NCBI RefSeq assembly: GCF_007655135.1
Contig: NC_045128.1
Coordinates: 43,847,885 to 43,911,884 of the forward strand
Direction of reading: 5' to 3'
DNA from: Punica granatum
Lineage: Eukaryota; Streptophyta; Magnoliopsida; Myrtales; Lythraceae
Length of the DNA stretch: 64,000 nt
Translations under genes and position numbers: made by a program
Shown here: in pieces, positions 25,555 through 36,739 of the stretch
Numbering within the stretch: the stretch's first letter is position 1
Layout of the letters: every line of letters begins with the position of its first letter
Notes under the pieces: model-generated
What the model was told of the DNA's origin: nothing
Seen by the model: only the letters and a program-made list of their open reading frames with translations
Database searches by the model: none

Positions 25555-25952
25555 TGTAAATTGCACTGGTGGTCCAAAATTTTTTACAAATGTTTCAATA
25601 TGGTACAAAATGTTTCAAAGTTGTTTCAGTATAGTACAAATCGTCATCTCGCTATTGACGCCATCAAATCGACGTTGATGGTGCAAAACTAGTTTTTGTG
25701 GGATGTTACATGATGGTACAAAATGTTTTGAAGTTGTAACCTAATAGTACAAAATGTTTTACGTAAGTTACATGATGGTGCAAAATTTACAGATTTTGTA
25801 AAGGACGGTTTGACGGCGTCAATAGCGAGATAACGATTTATACTATACTGAAACAACTTCGAAACATTTTGTACCATCAAGTAGCAAAAAAAACTTTTTG
25901 TATTATATTGAAATATTTGTAAAACTTTTTGGACCACCAGTGCAATTTACCC
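25555..25952. mobile_element. Palindromic MITE nested in the larger element
   Basis: The left end (GTAAATTGCACTGGTGGTCC) and the right end (GGACCACCAGTGCAATTTAC) are reverse complements. Internal mirrored modules include ACAAATCGTCATCTCGCTAT against ATAGCGAGATAACGATTT. The flanks ATTAAAAAT (25546-25554) and ATTAAAAAA (25953-25961) agree at 8 of 9 positions, a plausible 9-bp target duplication. Its ends resemble the outer ends at 25.03/28.17 kb, so it is probably the same superfamily inserted into a relative. Confidence 0.7.
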
Positions 25953-26279
25953 ATTAAAAAAATGTCGGCGGGGTTCCGACGAGCTCTTTTCACCATGAGC
26001 ATGAAGACCATCTACTGACCTCAACCTCTTCATGATTCAATCTACTGAATAGACAAACAATAAGAACAATTATTTTTTCCCTCTTTATTTTTCACATTTT
26101 TTTTTCCAAATTATGCTTAGTACATTGTGCCCATCTTCTCCCTCCCACAAGAATGGCTGTAGTGCAAGTCATGGTGTGGAACCACCACTAAATCTAAGGC
26201 AAAAACGATCGATCTATACAGCAACCCATGACCAAGGAAATAAACTTTAGGTTGTCAGATTAACTCCAATTTGACTCCC

Positions 26280-26800
26280 TGACAGATCAAGCCCCCCTCC
26301 CCTTTTTTAAATAATTTCAAGTGAAACTGGGGTGGGGTGCCTCCGTCAGCAAGCCCTCCCCTTGACCAATGTCTCCGTCTGGCGACCCGGGTAGTGGGTG
26401 GTGCCCTAACCCACGACTCAGAGAGATCCGAGTCAGATCTCTTAGGCCGGAGAGATCTGTCTCGAGATCTCTCTAAGTCGGGGGTGGAAGCGGGGCGGGG
26501 CTAGCCCCACCAGCGACCCCGCTCCCCGACCGAGCTCGTCGGCGAGGTTTAAACCTACCGGCGAGTTTGGTCGGGTGGTGGAGTCGTCGGCTGGGGCGCC
26601 CCCACCTCGCCTCATTAGAAAAAATCCAAAAAAAAAAAGGAATGAAGAGGAAAAAGGGAGATAGAGGCCTCCGAAGAGCATCCGACGGCTACAAGATTCC
26701 GAGGACTAGGGCTGCCGGAAACAGCGATGAAGGGAGAGAGAAAAAGGCCAGAGGATTCTGAGGAGAGAGAGGAGGAATGGATATAGGAGAGAGCTTGGGA
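26280..26800. other. GC-rich block inside the nested element
   Basis: A sudden GC-rich patch with AGAGATC repeats (26425-26485) and CGGCGAG/CGGGTGG phrases. ORFs of 64-79 residues exist on both strands but overlap and show no known domain. It may be a captured gene scrap or the usual GC-rich interior of this transposon type. Confidence 0.35.
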
Positions 26801-26833
26801 TGTAGAGAGACAGTTTTTTTCATTTTATCTTTA

Positions 26834-27951
26834 GGAAAAATTCCTAGACATATCACAGTTTGAAAACAAGTATCGCGGTGCATCATATTTCGAAAAATTA
26901 ACATGGCGCATCACAAAAATTTTGAAAATTTCCACTGTGCATCATTTCCGTCAGCTGATAGACGGAATGCTGACGTGGCACGTTATTTGGACAAACGGTG
27001 CCAATGTGGCATTGCTTACTCAGCATCTGGGTCCTAACTTATCATGAAAATATGATGCACTGTGAAAATTATTTTCAGACTGTGACGCACGGTGTTATTT
27101 TTCCATTTTAATAGTTGTTTGTTAACTTATTTCCTAAAGCGGAAAGGCACTAACAAGCATATATAAACTGCCATGTCCTAAACAATCTTGTTCCTATCTC
27201 TCTTCCATTTTTTGTAATATTTGGCACAAGTTTGCAGATCAATCAGGAGATATGGCCTCCATCGTCGGCTGAGCTACAAAACCTCATGCGGGGTGTTTCC
27301 CTTACCCGAGTCAGGGCCACATTAACGAAAATCTCAAACTCGCTGTTGAGGAAACCATACCCTTCTCTAGAGTTGACCATTAGTCTGTGGTTGAACTCTA
27401 TGTTGATGAAAGCAATGTGGAAGCCCTTGCAAGAGCTCTGCAAGTTTGAGGGTTGCGTTAATGTGGTCCTGACCCAGGCAAAGGAAACACGCCGCATGAG
27501 GTTTTGTAACTCAGCCGATGATGGAGGCCATGTTTCCTGATCGATCAGCAAATTTGTGCCAAATATTACAAAAAATGGAAGAAAGATAAGAACAAGATTG
27601 TTCAGGATATGGCAGTTTTGTATATGGTTGTTAGTGCATTTTCCTTTTAGGAAATAATTTAACAAACAAATATTAAAATGAAAAAAATGACACCGTGCAT
27701 CACAGTTTGAAAATATTTTTCATAGTGCATCATATATTTCATGGCCAAAAGGGACTCAGATGTTGAGAAAGCACGGCCACATTGGCACCGTTTGTCCAAA
27801 TAACGTGTTATGTCAGCTTTCCGTCCATCGGTTAACGGAAATGATGCATGATGAAAATTTTCAAAATTTTCGTGATGCACCATATTAATTTTTCAAAATA
27901 TGATGCACTGTGATATTTGTTTTCAAAATGTGATGCACGGTGTCATTTTCC
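26834..27951. mobile_element. 1118-bp foldback element with long inverted arms and 10-bp TSD
   Basis: Arms of roughly 500 bp are inverted copies, each starting GGAAAA and carrying GTGCATCATATTT-like units, ACGTTATTTGGACAAACGG, ACATTGGCACC-like modules and a gene-like segment. A loop of about 100 bp lies near 27390. The flanks TTTATCTTTA (26824-26833) and TTTATTTTTA (27952-27961) agree at 9 of 10 positions, fitting a MULE-type duplication. Because the arms are inverted, the plus strand (27232-27540) and the minus strand (27243-27665) both encode WPPSSAELQNLMR and similar text. These ORFs are therefore one ancestral sequence read twice. No transposase was recognised. Confidence 0.75.
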
Positions 27952-28173
27952 TTTATTTTTATTTTATTTTATTAAAATTAATAAAAATGATTTTTTTAGT
28001 TTAATATTTGCACCGGGTTAAATATTACATGGTACATCACTTGTCACGTCAGAAATTCCGAACGGCGTTGAGCAAAAATTAACGAAATGTACTTGATTGT
28101 AACAAAATTAAACCTTTTTGTACCACATCGTCACATTTTAAAAACTTTATGTACCACTGGTGTAATTTACCTA

Positions 28174-30540
28174 ATAAATTATTGAAAAAAAGACATCTTT
28201 GATCCTATAAGTTTGACATTTAGTCAATTTTAATCCTAAAGTTTTAAAAGTATCGAATCAGTCATATATGTTTGACACTTTTGGTCCATTCAGTAATCAA
28301 CCGTAACAGAGCTGTTGATGTGGACTTAACGCCATTTAATATACGACAAGCTCTATTGAGATTTGAATCATTCCACGTCAGAAATTAGAGAGAAAATATT
28401 TGATGCATAAGATGATTGGGTCAATAATTTGACATAGTATCAAAGTTGATTTTACATGTCCATGCGGCACCAAGTTAAGCCCTTGTTGAGGATTGATTTG
28501 ATGATAATATATGAGAGATGATGTATATAAGAATTATCGACGCAGTTTTCTCCTTAATATACATATCTCCCTTTATTTATTTATTTATTTATTGCTTTAA
28601 ATATATCTCCCTTTATTTACTCGGCTTTCACATGCAGACGCTAAATGTGAGGTGACTTCTAGTGTCAAGTTGTCAATTGTCAAATGTGCCAATGCGCGGT
28701 CACAAAATTGATTATTACTAAGCACCAACTAATTTCACCGGACTAATACATGGCTTCACAGGCTCAGCAGTGACCGTCAGTCAGGTTTGAACAGTCCGAA
28801 GAACCTATCAGACGATTGCGGGGTTCAAGGATTTAACCGCTTAAGCTCTTACCACTATTTTTAAGTATTTTTCTACAAAAAGAGGGATACGAACGGCCCT
28901 ATAATTAGTTGTGTGACTGCAAAGGGGTCAATTGATAGATAGGCCAACTAGAAACTGCTCATCAGTATAGTGGATCGTTTGGCGGCCTAAGGCTTGCGGT
29001 GAATTATGAATAGAAAATTAAAGTGCTGAATTTAAATGTCGAAAAGTTAATTTTTTGAAGAGTTGAAAGTCTTTACAAAATATATATCTGAATTCTGTCA
29101 TTTATAGACGCTCAATTTAACAATTTCCTGTGGACTGTGAACATATTTTTTTATATGTACCATACCTCTATAGATTTATATTCATCGTATGTATTCTAAG
29201 TAGAGGAAGATCTGCATTTGTACTCGATCGATGATCTCATTACCCATCATATTAACCATAGTGATATATACTTCCCCACGAAACCGGGAGGTTTTTTAAT
29301 AATTAATTTCTCACACGTGGGCAATCACAATTTATTTTAATAGGAAAAAATATCAAAATATTTGGGCAATTTGCAGGGAACTGAGGTCTGAATTAATCAA
29401 GTCCAAAATCAGAAACACTTTGGGAGGATTAAATATTGTGGTCTCATTCAAGTATGTTTTACCTTCTCTCTTCTTCTTTTTTACTTTTTAATGAAAGTGT
29501 GTTTTACCTGGTTATGTGGATCAAACCCAGACAGATCTCTTTTTATAATTGTGATACCTTAGCTTGAAGTCGATCATCCGATGAGAAGATTTGCAAATGC
29601 TGATGGATGAATTGCTTAAAAATCATATTGGAAGCCAATCAGTACGGTTGGAATATAAGGACTTGCATGTTCGCCGAAAAGGATAACATTATACGATTGC
29701 TACATTAAGATTCATTAATGACTTAAAAGCTTTAGTTAATAATTAATGAGACAAAGTCGAGGGACAATTCTACCTAATCTCTAGTCATTGAGTATGAAAG
29801 AGAGACACTAAGAGGAGGACATACCAGTCAATAATTCACAGCTTACAAAATCCTCCTATTTTGCCCTTTTTCCTGTTCTTAGTATGAGATTAAGTATAAA
29901 GCAAATAGAGTTCATTTGACTAGGCATTGTAATAATATCTGTTTTCATAATGAGAGAGGGATTATGCTGCCTTTTCGATGGGCCGAGAGGATCTCAAAGA
30001 TTTCCAGATCCCACATGCACAGAAATATCTCTCTCCATATATATATTGCTGGATAATCTCTCTCTATATATATAAACATACATTATTAAATATTAAGATA
30101 TGACAATAATGAATACAAGTATAGTAATCTGGCCACCAAACTAGAGAAAGACATTTAATTTTCCAGAGCCTTGCAATTGATATGTGAGAAAGAATCACTA
30201 AAAATTGTTATAATCAACTACAATGTTTATGACAATTGGTTCGGCGATTAGGATCAGCGATCGGGTTATTGGGTATTACTCCAAGAGAAAAGGTTACCCA
30301 ATAACTAACTCGATTTCAGTTATTCTCATCCGCCGATGAAAATGACCAGACTAAAGAACCCCAGTCATCATTGAATTAGGATCAACAATCATCAAAGGAC
30401 ATATACATACATACATACATACATACATATGTAATCCAAATGCTGGGCGTGATCCTACGATCTGTGTTAGGTCAAAGCCCTGGAACGGTATTATATAAAT
30501 ATGTCACACAGAACAGAACATACAGATGGCACTCCTTAAA
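28174..30540. other. Intergenic, duplicated flank, no gene seen
   Basis: It includes a short duplication of ATATCTCCCTTTATTTA with a TTTA microsatellite (28563-28621), blocks shared with 14.6-16.2 kb, and an ATAC microsatellite (about 30400-30428). No coding signal. Confidence 0.5.
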
Positions 30541-30549
30541 TATCATTAC

Positions 30550-32600
30550 TCGTTCTATAATCCTAGCATATAACAATTAGCAGCACCGCTGTAATTGGCT
30601 TCCTGCAGCACCTTCACAGTAGTTATACCCTTCAAAAGTTCATCCGGGCATTTACAAAATTTCACGGATATTAGGATCATACGAAAGCCTGAAGAGCAAT
30701 CTTAAAAGCATGACAGGGCTGGTTCTGATTCATTACCCTCTGCAACACAGAGATATATCTTCAAAGCAAATCAGTTAAAAGAGAAGAGATCACAGGAAAG
30801 CGAGTCCTGCACTATATGATCGTCTCCGTTTGTACAACTATGAATGTGTCTTTCGTAACAATTGTTGGACATAGATATCCTTTCTTGAGTTGTCTGGCTT
30901 TAGTACTGACTGTAATATCACCTGCATCCTTGAAGCCCCCCTACGGCAGTCCACTGAACACGGAAATTTTGAGTGCACGAAGTTAAACTTGTGCAATTAA
31001 CAATATCGACTCTTTACCAAACAAAATTCTGAAGCACATAGTAAGAACAGCAATCGAGTGAGAAAAACAATAAAGTTGAGCAAGGACAACTGTTTTCCAT
31101 AACAGTACTATCTAAAATTCAGTATTAGTTTCAACCCCAGCATATTATGACGTTATCCAGAGGCCATCAGAGATTGACCTGTAGTTATCTTTAGCCTCAA
31201 GTTTCAACATCAGAGATTAGCAATAGCTTTCACCAAGAAGATAGCACCGGTCATAGCATGAGATACTTTGGAAGTTATAGTTAACTTCAACCAATAAGTT
31301 GTTAATACATCTTTAGTGGAAGCAAAGATAAAGGAGTTAAACAGGGCCAAAGATGTCAAAGATAACCACTTCATGGAAGTAAGAAAAGCACATAGCGGAA
31401 ATGCATTCATGAAGCTCAAGCTTCGGTAGGAAGCGCTGCAGATGACATTTGAAGTCTGAATAGCTGATGTGGTTGCACATACTCCTGAAATCCCAAAACA
31501 GAGATGAGACTAGGGGTTGCTTTTAGATGTAAGAACATGCTGGAGGAAAATTACACATTACCACACATATCAGCTAAAAAGGAGAGAGTATCATTTACTT
31601 GCTTGATAAGCTTAAACGAGCATTCTTTCAATTTTATTCTACTTCTTATAAGAAGGGGATCAACATATAACCATACTAACAGGTCCAAGTGCAACTAAAA
31701 TGATTTTTTCTTTCTGCAAATGAAACAGGAAGGAAGGAGCAATACCCAACTCTGAACCCCTCAAGCATGATTTTCAAGTACTAAACTCATTACTAGTCTG
31801 AATTAAGCAGCCAAGAAAAATCATGAGGTCCCACAGAACTCGTGGATTGAGGCACGGAATCCAATCCATATTTGAAGTTTATACCCTTAAATAAATACCT
31901 CTCCGCTACCCAGAACACAATGAATAAACATTTCGACATAGAAATAAGTCATAGCAGGGAACTAAATGGCCATCTCTTCATAATTCTAAGCAACTAAGCC
32001 GTCAACTTAAATCATCTAAAATACCGAGATTAGCTGGGTAATTCACCACCTTACCTTTAAGAGTAAGTCCCAGTCCTGACCATAACGTAACATTAAAGTC
32101 AGTTTTACATTAGATAACACTCTAATGTAAGAGTGGTGTTGCTAACATCAAAAACTGCATATAAGCAAGTCAGAGCTTAAGCCACCTCTGGTTGTCCCAT
32201 AGCAGAGAAAGCTGCAGACAGGAGGTCAGGCAACTGGAAACAAATAGAACATAGAAAACCAAGAGAAAGCGATGTAAAGTGGGCACTTGATTCCCGCCAA
32301 AATTGGAAAATTTTACCAAGACTAATTTTTCCATTCACTTTGTCCGTCCTGAAACTCAGTAAAGGAAAAAAAACTAAAGTGGGACAACCACACACCACGG
32401 CACCTATAATTTCGCCACTAAAAATCTGAGGCGCTTAGGGAACTGGTAGGCCATACCAGTATGAAATTAGCCAGCAAAAGGAGCTCAAATCCAATAAATA
32501 CAAATAGGAAACGTGAATAATTAACTTTACAGCAATCATCCACAAAGATGATGATGTTGATGATAGTGACAACAGAGGGCTGAAGAGTCGGAACTCACAG
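30550..32600 (-). other. Downstream region of the kinase, possibly a spliced 3' UTR
   Basis: There is no coding domain. Directly after the kinase stop the minus strand reads CTGTGAGTTCC, a strong 5' splice-site sequence two bases past TGA. Good acceptor-like sequences lie further down, for example TTGCAG at about 30737-30742 and TTTCAG near 31490. The stretch is less AT-rich and less repetitive than its surroundings, which fits transcribed but non-coding sequence. It remains an inference. Confidence 0.35.
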
Positions 32601-34664
32601 TCACTGACCCTTTCTCTGTGACTTAAAAGGGAAGCGAGAGGGTGGTGACGGGGAGAACTCAAACGGCAATTGAGGTGGCTCAGAAGCCCCAGTGAGCATA
32701 GTTACTACCTCCTTCATAGAAGGCCTGCGAATGGGCGACTTTTGCAAACAAAGCAAGGCAACAGTAATGCACAAGAGGGCTTGTTCCTTATCTAAATTTT
32801 GAATGGACTGATCAACCAAATCAAGAAGCTTCCCTGCACGGGCAAGGTGACGGGCCCACGAAATGAGATTTGCTCGCTGGAATTCCGACATGGGCGAGCC
32901 TGTGACTTGAAGCGGGCGACGCCCTGCAACAACCACCAGTAGTAGAACTCCAAAACTGTAAACATCACACTTCTCTGATATATCCCCACCGCCACCATAC
33001 TCTGGGGCGATATAACAAACAGTTCCTCTCATACTTGGTGTGCTACTAATGCCACCACTCTTGGGGATCTCTCCGGAATCATAGCTATTCCGGCGGACTC
33101 TCCATAGGTCTCCACTAAGCCCATCCAACCACCAATCCACACTGCTTTTGCTGCTCCTCCTGCTCCTGCTTTTGCTCTTCTTCTTCCTTTCCGAATACAA
33201 TTCCTCATCTTTGGGCCACCAATCCTCTGTTGCACTGTAATTATCGTCACTAGCACTATTCCCTGCTTGCCGCTTCTTTTTCTTCTTCTTCCTCGCAAGT
33301 TCCTCGCAGTACTCCTCCTTCCACCACTCCCTTGCAGGCCTGCTCTTCTCCTTCTTTGCGTTCTTCACGTCTTTTTCTTCCTCCATTGACACCCACCACT
33401 CCAGTCGCTTCCGATTGTGCTTCTTATGCTTCTCGGGCTTTGTGACCACTTCCTTGCTCGAAGAGCCTGCGCCTAACCAATCGCTCTTTGGCCTCTCCTT
33501 CTTGATCTCGCTCCCAATCCACTCCATCACATAATCCTTCACCCTCCCGCTCTCTGAGGCCGAATTCTCCTGTTTCCACCACCAGTCTTTACCGGAGAGG
33601 GTCTTCATCATTCCCTTATTAGAGCTCTTCTTACCACTATCCAAGCTCGACTTGTCAAAGTTCATCTCCGGCGAGGTTGCTGCTGCAGGGGCAGTCGTAG
33701 GGGAGGCTGACACTGCCTCCGGTGACGTCTCTGAGATCACGATCCTAACGTGACTCTCCGGTGACTGATCCACTCCGTTGACGTTAAACTCCTCGAATCC
33801 AGTAGTAGCGACGCTCTCAGTCTCCAGCACAGATCCGTTGTCGTCGACAGTGGCGATCTCGGACTCTGGAGCCGGCGGAGGAAGTGAAGGATTCTTCGCC
33901 ACCTCCAATCCGCCTCCGTTTGGCTTTGAGAGCTCACCCTCAAACACGGCGATTTCGCACTGGTTCTCAGATTTCACCCTGGCGAGGCCAAAATCGCCGA
34001 TCTTTGCTGAGAAATACTGATCGAGGAGGATGTTACTAGGCTTGATGTCTCCGTGAATGACGGGAGGATCCAGGGAGTGAAGGTACTCGATTCCTCGAGC
34101 TATGTCGACAGCGACGGAGAATCGATTCTTCCAGTCCATGAGCTCCGTACACTTGCGGTGGAGCAGAGCGTCCTGGAGGTTCCCATTGGGCATGAGCTCA
34201 TAGACGATGAGCATGCGGCGGCGCTTCTTGTTGAAGGAGAAGCCGAGGGCGGGGACGGTGAGGGGAGAGTTTAGGATGCCAGCGAAGAAGAGCTCGTTCT
34301 GGAACTCACGCTCGCCTTGGAGAGATCCAGAGTCCATGAGCTTGACGGCGATGGGCTTGTTGGAGCCGGGGAGGGAGCCGGAGAAGACGGAGCCGAAACC
34401 GCCCTGGCCGAGGCGGCGGGAGGGGGAGAAGGAGTCGGTGGCGCGGCGGAGGAGGGAGTAGGGGTAGCGGTGGGGGGGCTTGGAGTCGGCGGTGGTGGCG
34501 GTACGCCTGCGGACGAGCCTGGTGAAGAGGGCGATGAGGAGGAGGAGGCAGGAGAAGGCGGCGACGGCAGAGGCAGCGATTGGAGTGACGAGGGAGGAGC
34601 GGTGGATGCTCGGTGGCACCGGCTGGGGAGAGGCCGGCGTCGGAGGAGGAGGAGGAGAGGACAT
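32601..34664 (-). CDS. Receptor-like serine/threonine protein kinase, At4g25390/At2g45590 type
   Basis: One uninterrupted frame of 687 residues from ATG at 34664. A proline-rich N-terminus without an extracellular domain leads to one membrane segment (about 28-50). The kinase domain has the glycine loop GQGGFG (86-91), catalytic lysine in IAVK (108), HGDIKPSN in place of HRD (204-211, so a non-RD kinase) and DFG (224-226). APE appears only at 553-555. A normal activation segment has 20-30 residues; here about 327 separate DFG and APE. The insert is charged, Ser/Lys-rich and contains paired tryptophans at about 361, 423, 447, 482 and 511. It then resumes with DVYSFGVLLL and an RPSM motif. The large insert is, from memory, a family feature. 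It probably sits at the plasma membrane; its substrate is unknown. It is followed downstream by the bHLH pair, as in Arabidopsis. Confidence 0.93.
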   Translation of the reverse strand: MSSPPPPPTPASPQPVPPSIHRSSLVTPIAASAVAAFSCLLLLIALFTRLVRRRTATTADSKPPHRYPYSLLRRATDSFSPSRRLGQGGFGSVFSGSLPGSNKPIAVKLMDSGSLQGEREFQNELFFAGILNSPLTVPALGFSFNKKRRRMLIVYELMPNGNLQDALLHRKCTELMDWKNRFSVAVDIARGIEYLHSLDPPVIHGDIKPSNILLDQYFSAKIGDFGLARVKSENQCEIAVFEGELSKPNGGGLEVAKNPSLPPPAPESEIATVDDNGSVLETESVATTGFEEFNVNGVDQSPESHVRIVISETSPEAVSASPTTAPAAATSPEMNFDKSSLDSGKKSSNKGMMKTLSGKDWWWKQENSASESGRVKDYVMEWIGSEIKKERPKSDWLGAGSSSKEVVTKPEKHKKHNRKRLEWWVSMEEEKDVKNAKKEKSRPAREWWKEEYCEELARKKKKKKRQAGNSASDDNYSATEDWWPKDEELYSERKKKSKSRSRRSSKSSVDWWLDGLSGDLWRVRRNSYDSGEIPKSGGISSTPSMRGTVCYIAPEYGGGGDISEKCDVYSFGVLLLVVVAGRRPLQVTGSPMSEFQRANLISWARHLARAGKLLDLVDQSIQNLDKEQALLCITVALLCLQKSPIRRPSMKEVVTMLTGASEPPQLPFEFSPSPPSRFPFKSQRKGQ

Positions 34665-34699
34665 GGTGAAGGGGAGGTGGGGAAGTCAAGTCAAACTAA

Positions 34700-34930
34700 A
34701 ACTACGGGGACGGTGGGTTTGGTTACATTGGGTGGAGTGAGCAGGTGAGCTGGAGAGCGAGTCGAGAGTGGGACACAGCTTCAACGGTTTCGTCGATTGT
34801 TAATGGTCAAAAAATGGAGGAGATGAGATTGAGAGAGGAGGAGATGATGATGATGATGATGATGATGATCTGTCCAGTCCTCTCCTCTCCTCTCCTCTCC
34901 TCTGTGTATTGGTAGTGTGTTTAATTGTCT
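34700..34930 (-). promoter_or_regulatory. 5' leader/promoter-proximal microsatellites of the kinase
   Basis: Upstream of the kinase ATG lie a GAT/ATG trinucleotide run (about 34845-34870) and five CTCTC-type units (about 34880-34903; GAGAG on the coding strand). GA-rich leaders are common in plant 5' UTRs and can bind BPC/GAGA factors. The transcription start was not identified. Confidence 0.4.
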
Positions 34931-35089
34931 TGTCGACTTTAATATCTAACTTTGACTAAAATTTATAAAATACAATATAATAAATAAATAAATAAGAATG
35001 AATTTGTCATTTATTCTCCCACTTATATTTATTGGTTGATGATGTATTTAATTAAATCAGCAGGGAGACAGGATCGTCAGAAAAATTTT

Positions 35090-35327
35090 TAAGGCCCTGT
35101 TTGATTTTAGAATGTAACTTTAGAATTATAATTCTAACTTAACTCTACCCACTACAAAATAAAATAACTCATACAAAGTCAAAGAGTGGATCCCATTTAT
35201 ACTACTTTTTTTCACAATAAAACAACATAACTCATACAAAATCAAAGGGTGGACCCCATTTATACCACTCTTTTTCAAAATCAAAATCTGATTTTAAAAT
35301 CATATTATAAAACCAAACACAACCTAA
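35090..35327. mobile_element. MITE family copy 2 of 3
   Basis: Same modules and order as 21428-21657: GTTTGATTTTAGAAT, paired CAAAATAA..TCATACAAA units, TTTATACCACTCTTTTTCA, GATTTTAAAATC and AAACCAAAC. About 240 bp, non-coding. It lies roughly 430 bp upstream of the kinase start codon. Confidence 0.65.
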
Positions 35328-35329
35328 GG

Positions 35330-36735
35330 ATGCCAAGGCTGACTAATTTAAGAGTGATTAGTATGAGTCCGATCGATTAACTTTTAGATGATTAGATTAG
35401 TGCTAAACTATTCACTTGTTTAGAAAAGAGCGTCGAATTGCATAGCGATGATTATCTCTTGATTCCATCCATAATCGGGAGGGACAAACCCGGTATTCTA
35501 ATTCCATACACACACAGAGAGAGAGAGAGAGATCTAATAAGCTCAAAATTTTACCCAAGTGAAGTAAGTGTCAATTTAGTTTAGAAAGATTTACCTCAAA
35601 AACCAGAGATCTAATAAAGCAATTTTGCTAAGGCTAAGCTAAGATTCTTTTTTAATTATTATGATTTCCGAGACAGACCTATCGGTGGATTTTATGCATC
35701 TGAATCCGATTCTTACTTTCCTAGCTACCTGCAAATAAATAAGAACAAAAAAGCCATTGAATGTGGCAATTGGTTTATTTGCTGCAACCAAAAAGTTCTA
35801 TCATGTGCCAATTCAAAAAAAATTATATTTAAAAGAAAAAAAAATGATACGTTTTCTTTTTCTTTTTTTTTGCTGGATAAAAAAAAATGATGCATAGATA
35901 GATAGATAGATAGATAGATAGGTCACCTCTTCTTGTCCTCCCTCTTCTTTTCTAGGGAAAAAAGAGAGAGAGAGAGAGACAAGAAAAACATTTATACTTT
36001 TTTTTTTCTTTTTCCGGAAATTCACAGCCCATCAAGACTTCCCACCGGCATTTCCCCCTCCCTAATAACCGTCCATTATTTAATTTCATTGAATGTCAAT
36101 GGATATATATACACACACATATATATATATATATGTAAGGGAGGGCTATTTCACCTTATTTAATTCTTGACTAGTGAGAGCAAAGATATCAAATCAACAT
36201 TTTTAAGATAAGTTCATTTCCTCATTATAAACTCCTTTTTATCATCAATTTATATATCATAAAACAATCTTTGATTCGGAAACAGGACCAACCGGCAGGC
36301 CGAGTCCATGTCTATCTAACAGAAAAGAAAGAAGTAAACGGAGTTGGGGGTGGAGGTGAAGGTGAGGCGAGATTCAATTTGTTCATATATATATGTACTT
36401 ATATTTTTTAACAAGAGTGGGCCACCCACTCACTGGCCCACAGGACAGTGTCGAAGAAGAAGAAGAAGTGTCCATTCCAATGCATAAAAAGTCTTCCAAC
36501 TTCTTTTTGGCAGGTTTTGACATTCAATTACTTACAAATCTCTTATTTTGTTTTCATTTTCATCTGCACTGGGCCCTTTGGATTAGCATTGGGGGGATTT
36601 CAATGGTATCACTGAGAGTTCCGAAAAAGAAGGGGAGGTGGGGAGACCTTTTACTGTCAGCTCAAGTTGTAGCCTCTTGGGCACTTTTTATAGATGCCAA
36701 TGAGCTCAGAGGATCACTGGGGAAGATATCACTGT
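35330..36735. other. Intergenic, no gene seen
   Basis: AT-rich sequence with GA (35515-35531), GATA (35895-35922), AGAG (35966-35980) and TA microsatellites. The 118-residue frame at 36393-36749 has no domain and runs into the LINE remnant. Confidence 0.5.
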
Positions 36736-36739
36736 GGCA

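Larger units (their letters stand above)
25028..28173. mobile_element. Large inverted-repeat element hosting two nested insertions
   Basis: The left end (AAATTACACTAGTGGTAC, about 25030) is mirrored at the right end (GTACCACTGGTGTAATTT, about 28151-28168). The similarity runs inward roughly 150 bp on both sides (GTGGTACAAAAA, GCAATCAAGT, AACGTCGTT-like blocks). Between the arms lie an A-rich stretch (25.2-25.5 kb), the MITE at 25555-25952, a GC-rich block (26.28-26.8 kb) and the foldback at 26834-27951. No transposase is seen and no target duplication was resolved. The two ends could instead be separate related MITE relics. Confidence 0.5.
20600..30050. repeat. Segmental tandem duplication, copy B (contains bHLH copy B)
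   Basis: This is the partner of 8.4-16.2 kb. It keeps the upstream block (20610-20760), a block at 21790-22045, the bHLH gene and its flanks, and a downstream block at 29185-30030, in the same order as copy A. It is longer mainly because the nested inverted-repeat elements at 25.03-28.17 kb inserted between the gene and the downstream block. Edges are approximate and were placed by eye. Confidence 0.7.

Noticed and set aside
27232..27665. ORFs of 102 and 140 residues on opposite strands as two genes
   Set aside because: They are one sequence duplicated in inverted orientation by the foldback element, without domain or start context.
34317..34748. 143-residue plus-strand ORF over the kinase start
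   Set aside because: Gly/Ala/Glu-rich antisense reading of the proline- and leucine-rich kinase N-terminus; no domain.
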